From: JBCBGF01 sp038526915
GTDB lineage: Bacteria; Pseudomonadota; Alphaproteobacteria; Rhodobacterales; Rhodobacteraceae
Assembly: GCA_038526915.1 (NCBI GenBank)
Contig: JBCBGF010000004.1
Span: 124,001 to 188,000, forward strand
Length of the DNA: 64,000 nt
Direction: 5' to 3'
Shown here: one piece after another, positions 62,193 to 64,000 of the stretch
Numbering within the stretch: the first letter of the stretch is position 1
How the letters are laid out: every line of letters begins with the position of its first letter
Made by a program: the position numbers and the translations under genes
The notes under the pieces: generated by a model
What the model was told of the DNA's origin: nothing
What the model saw: only the letters and a program-made list of their open reading frames with translations
Databases searched by the model: none

Positions 62193-63497
62193 ATGGCGTT
62201 CTTCAAAAAACTCAAAGACAAGCTGTTCAAGTCTTCTTCCAAACTGGAGGAAGGCCTTGATGCAATCGTGGCCGATGGCGGTGTGGAAGAAGCGGCGGAC
62301 CCTCGCGAGGTGGCACCGCAGCCCGACCCGCAGCCAACGCCAGAGCCAGAGCCCATTCCCGCACCCGAGCCGGAACCAGCGCCAGAGCCGGAACCGATCG
62401 AGGTTCCCGAACCCGAGCCGATCGAGGCCCCCGACCCGATCCCTCAGCCGGAATCGGAACCGAACCCTGAACCCATCGGCGTCCCCGAAATGCCCGATGA
62501 ACTGCCCGAACCCACGCCCATCGAAATCCCCGCCGACACTCCTGTCAGGCCCGAACCCGCACCACCCGAGATCCCTACATCTTCGCCCGCCACAGCCGAG
62601 GCCCCCCGCCCCGGCTTCCTCGGCCGTCTCATGGGCCGCCGATCCGATGCGCCAGTCATGCGCCGCGAGCTGGACGATGAGATGCTGGAAAGCCTCGAAG
62701 AGCTGTTCATCACCTCGGATATGGGCGTCGACACCGCCCTGCGCGTGGCCGCCAACATCGCCGAGGGGCGCATGGGCAAACGGCTGTCGACTGACGAGTT
62801 GAAACAGATCATGGCCACCGAGATTGCGCGGATCATGGAACCTGTGGCCAAACCCCTACCGATTTATGCCAAACGGCCCCAGGTCGTCCTTGTGGTCGGC
62901 GTCAACGGCTCGGGCAAGACGACAACCATCGGCAAACTCGCCAGTCAGTTCCGCGCGGCGGGCAAAAAAGTGGTGATCGCCGCGGGCGACACCTTCCGCG
63001 CCGCAGCAGTAGAGCAGTTGCAGGTTTGGGGAGATCGCGCGGGCGTCCCCGTCCTGACCGCGCCCGAAGGGTCAGACCCCGCAAGCCTGGCTTTCGACGC
63101 GATGGTGCGGGCCGAGAACGACGGCGCGGATCTGTTGATGATCGATACGGCGGGCCGACTACAGAACCGCGCCGATCTGATGGAAGAGCTTGCCAAGATC
63201 GTCCGCGTGATCCGCAAGAAAGATCCCGATGCCCCGCACAACACGCTTTTGGTCCTCGACGCGACGACAGGGCAGAACGCATTGGGTCAGGTCGAGACCT
63301 TCCAGAAGTTGTCAGACGTATCGGGCCTTGTGATGACCAAACTCGACGGCACCGCCAAGGGCGGCGTTCTGGTCGCGCTGGCCGACAAATTCGGGCTGCC
63401 AATCCATGCCATCGGCGTTGGCGAGCAGATCGACGATCTGGCCCCGTTCGACCCCGAGGAATTTGCGGCTGCGCTCACAGGCCTCGATGCCGGTTGA
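62193..63497 (+). CDS. ftsY: Signal recognition particle receptor FtsY
   Basis: A 434-residue SRP GTPase that docks ribosome-SRP complexes at the membrane. Residues 40-135 form an acidic Pro/Glu-rich tract built of PEPEP-like repeats, then the NG domain: four-helix N part, G1 GVNGSGKTTT (236-245), G3 DTAGR, G4 TKLDGTAKGG. The short basic N-terminus AFFKKLKDKLFKSS probably binds membrane lipids. The repeats show as TAACG-free purine-rich codons (62330-62470) and are not a DNA element. The next gene overlaps its 3' end by 11 nt. Confidence 0.95.
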   Translation: MAFFKKLKDKLFKSSSKLEEGLDAIVADGGVEEAADPREVAPQPDPQPTPEPEPIPAPEPEPAPEPEPIEVPEPEPIEAPDPIPQPESEPNPEPIGVPEMPDELPEPTPIEIPADTPVRPEPAPPEIPTSSPATAEAPRPGFLGRLMGRRSDAPVMRRELDDEMLESLEELFITSDMGVDTALRVAANIAEGRMGKRLSTDELKQIMATEIARIMEPVAKPLPIYAKRPQVVLVVGVNGSGKTTTIGKLASQFRAAGKKVVIAAGDTFRAAAVEQLQVWGDRAGVPVLTAPEGSDPASLAFDAMVRAENDGADLLMIDTAGRLQNRADLMEELAKIVRVIRKKDPDAPHNTLLVLDATTGQNALGQVETFQKLSDVSGLVMTKLDGTAKGGVLVALADKFGLPIHAIGVGEQIDDLAPFDPEEFAAALTGLDAG

Positions 63498-63882
63498 AGC
63501 CTCGGACTCAGTGCCGTCTATTGCCGAGTTCCGCGGTTTGCGGGTCGCCGCAGGCCTGTCGGATTTCGGCGAAGAGGCCACCCGTATCTCCCTCTCAAAC
63601 TCGCAGCACGGTGTCTGGCTACGGGACACCGGCACGCTCATCGCCATGGGCCGCCTGATCGGCGACGGCGGCGCCTTTGCGCAGGTCACCGACATCGCCG
63701 TACATCCCAATTGGCAAAGGCAAGGTCTGGGCCACCGGATCATGACGGAGCTAATGGCCTGGGCCGACGCGAACTTGCCCACCGGCGCCTATATCAGCCT
63801 GATTGCGGATGCGGGTGCCGAACGGCTGTATGAACGCCACGGATTTACGCACCGAACCGGCATGGCTCGCACCGTTCCGTGA
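63487..63882 (+). CDS. GNAT-family acetyltransferase
   Basis: A 131-residue N-acetyltransferase with the acetyl-CoA loop VTDIAVHPNWQRQGLGHRIM and the C-terminal AERLYERHGFTHRTGMA. Substrate unknown. The ATG at 63487 lies inside ftsY and overlaps it by 11 nt; the stop overlaps the next GTG by 4 nt, so ftsY, this gene and the following permease form one unit. Confidence 0.85.
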   Translation: MPVEASDSVPSIAEFRGLRVAAGLSDFGEEATRISLSNSQHGVWLRDTGTLIAMGRLIGDGGAFAQVTDIAVHPNWQRQGLGHRIMTELMAWADANLPTGAYISLIADAGAERLYERHGFTHRTGMARTVP

Positions 63883-64000
63883 GCGATTGGCTGATCTCGC
63901 TAGAGGGCACCGAGGCCGGGCGCGATCTTGCGCTTGCGCTCGCGATCCTTGCGGCCTTCTTGCACGCAGTCTTCGGGGCACTGCAAAAAGGCCGCCATGA
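63879..64000 (+). CDS. DMT-family permease, 5' part only
   Basis: About 40 residues are seen before the window ends, from a GTG overlapping the GNAT stop (GTGA). A charged head (SDWLISLEGTEAGRDLA) precedes a hydrophobic helix and LHAVFGALQKGRH, the start typical of a Rhodobacterales EamA/DMT permease. The call rests on this short stretch. Confidence 0.6.
   Translation, partial: MSDWLISLEGTEAGRDLALALAILAAFLHAVFGALQKGRH

Noticed and set aside
62330..62470. Apparent tandem repeat of GAGCC/GAACC units
   Set aside because: It is in frame with ftsY and encodes the usual acidic PEPEP tract of the receptor's N-terminal region.

Overview
This window is chromosomal, GC-rich DNA of an alphaproteobacterium, most likely a member of the Rhodobacterales (Roseobacter group). 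The inference rests on protein types and gene neighbourhoods usual in that order (gshB-yraN-rsmI, nfuA-tsaB-rimI, gor-hflK-hflC-degP, a dimethylglycine dehydrogenase-type FAD/GcvT protein, an adrenodoxin-type ferredoxin, a fused NuoE/NuoF-type formate dehydrogenase subunit) and on a GTTC-N7-GTTC LexA box, the SOS box form of this class. I see no rRNA, tRNA, insertion sequence, prophage or CRISPR array. About 60 protein genes pack the window, many overlapping by 1-14 bp.

Layout. 1-6.3 kb: end of a xanthine dehydrogenase operon (xdhB, xdhC) running by 4-nt overlap into a four-gene BMP/Nup-type ABC importer, closed by a terminator; together they look like uptake plus oxidation of purine bases. 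6.3-12.6 kb: amino-acid/C1 oxidoreductases (DAO-type FAD enzyme, dimethylglycine dehydrogenase-like enzyme, 2-hydroxyacid dehydrogenase), a Hint-domain protein and an SH3-domain exported protein. 12.7-19.4 kb, minus strand: M3 peptidase, membrane-anchored MoeB-like enzyme, dut, coaBC, a ChaN-family protein and rpoH. 19.5-24.9 kb: phosphatase, GST, comM, and rsmI-yraN-gshB on the minus strand. 24.9-35.7 kb: lppC-glnD-murJ, a rhomboid that has lost its catalytic residues, trpS, a class IV aminotransferase, UspA, nfuA, tsaB, rimI.

35.9-40.7 kb: a second complete BMP/Nup importer with the opposite internal gene order. 40.8-48.9 kb: a long acidic alphaproteobacterial protein of unknown function, thiamine pyrophosphokinase, two DMT permeases around dacB, nadD and sdaA. 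49.2-55.3 kb: rpiA, gor and the hflK-hflC-DUF2065-degP quality-control cluster. 55.3-64 kb: a LexA-controlled stand-alone OB-fold gene that looks like the C-terminal end of DnaE2, ferredoxin, an FG-GAP protein, purD, xseA, a NuoE/F fusion without its catalytic partner, ftsY, an acetyltransferase and the start of another DMT permease.

Most of the window is housekeeping. The parts that repay a second look are the SOS-controlled OB-fold gene with its -10 element inside the LexA box, an intrinsic terminator of rpoH lying inside the signal-peptide codons of the next gene, two perfect dyads (one of them resembling an Irr iron box upstream of nfuA), the pseudo-rhomboid, the Hint protein lacking the splicing cysteine, the isolated NuoE/F fusion and the acidic unknown protein.
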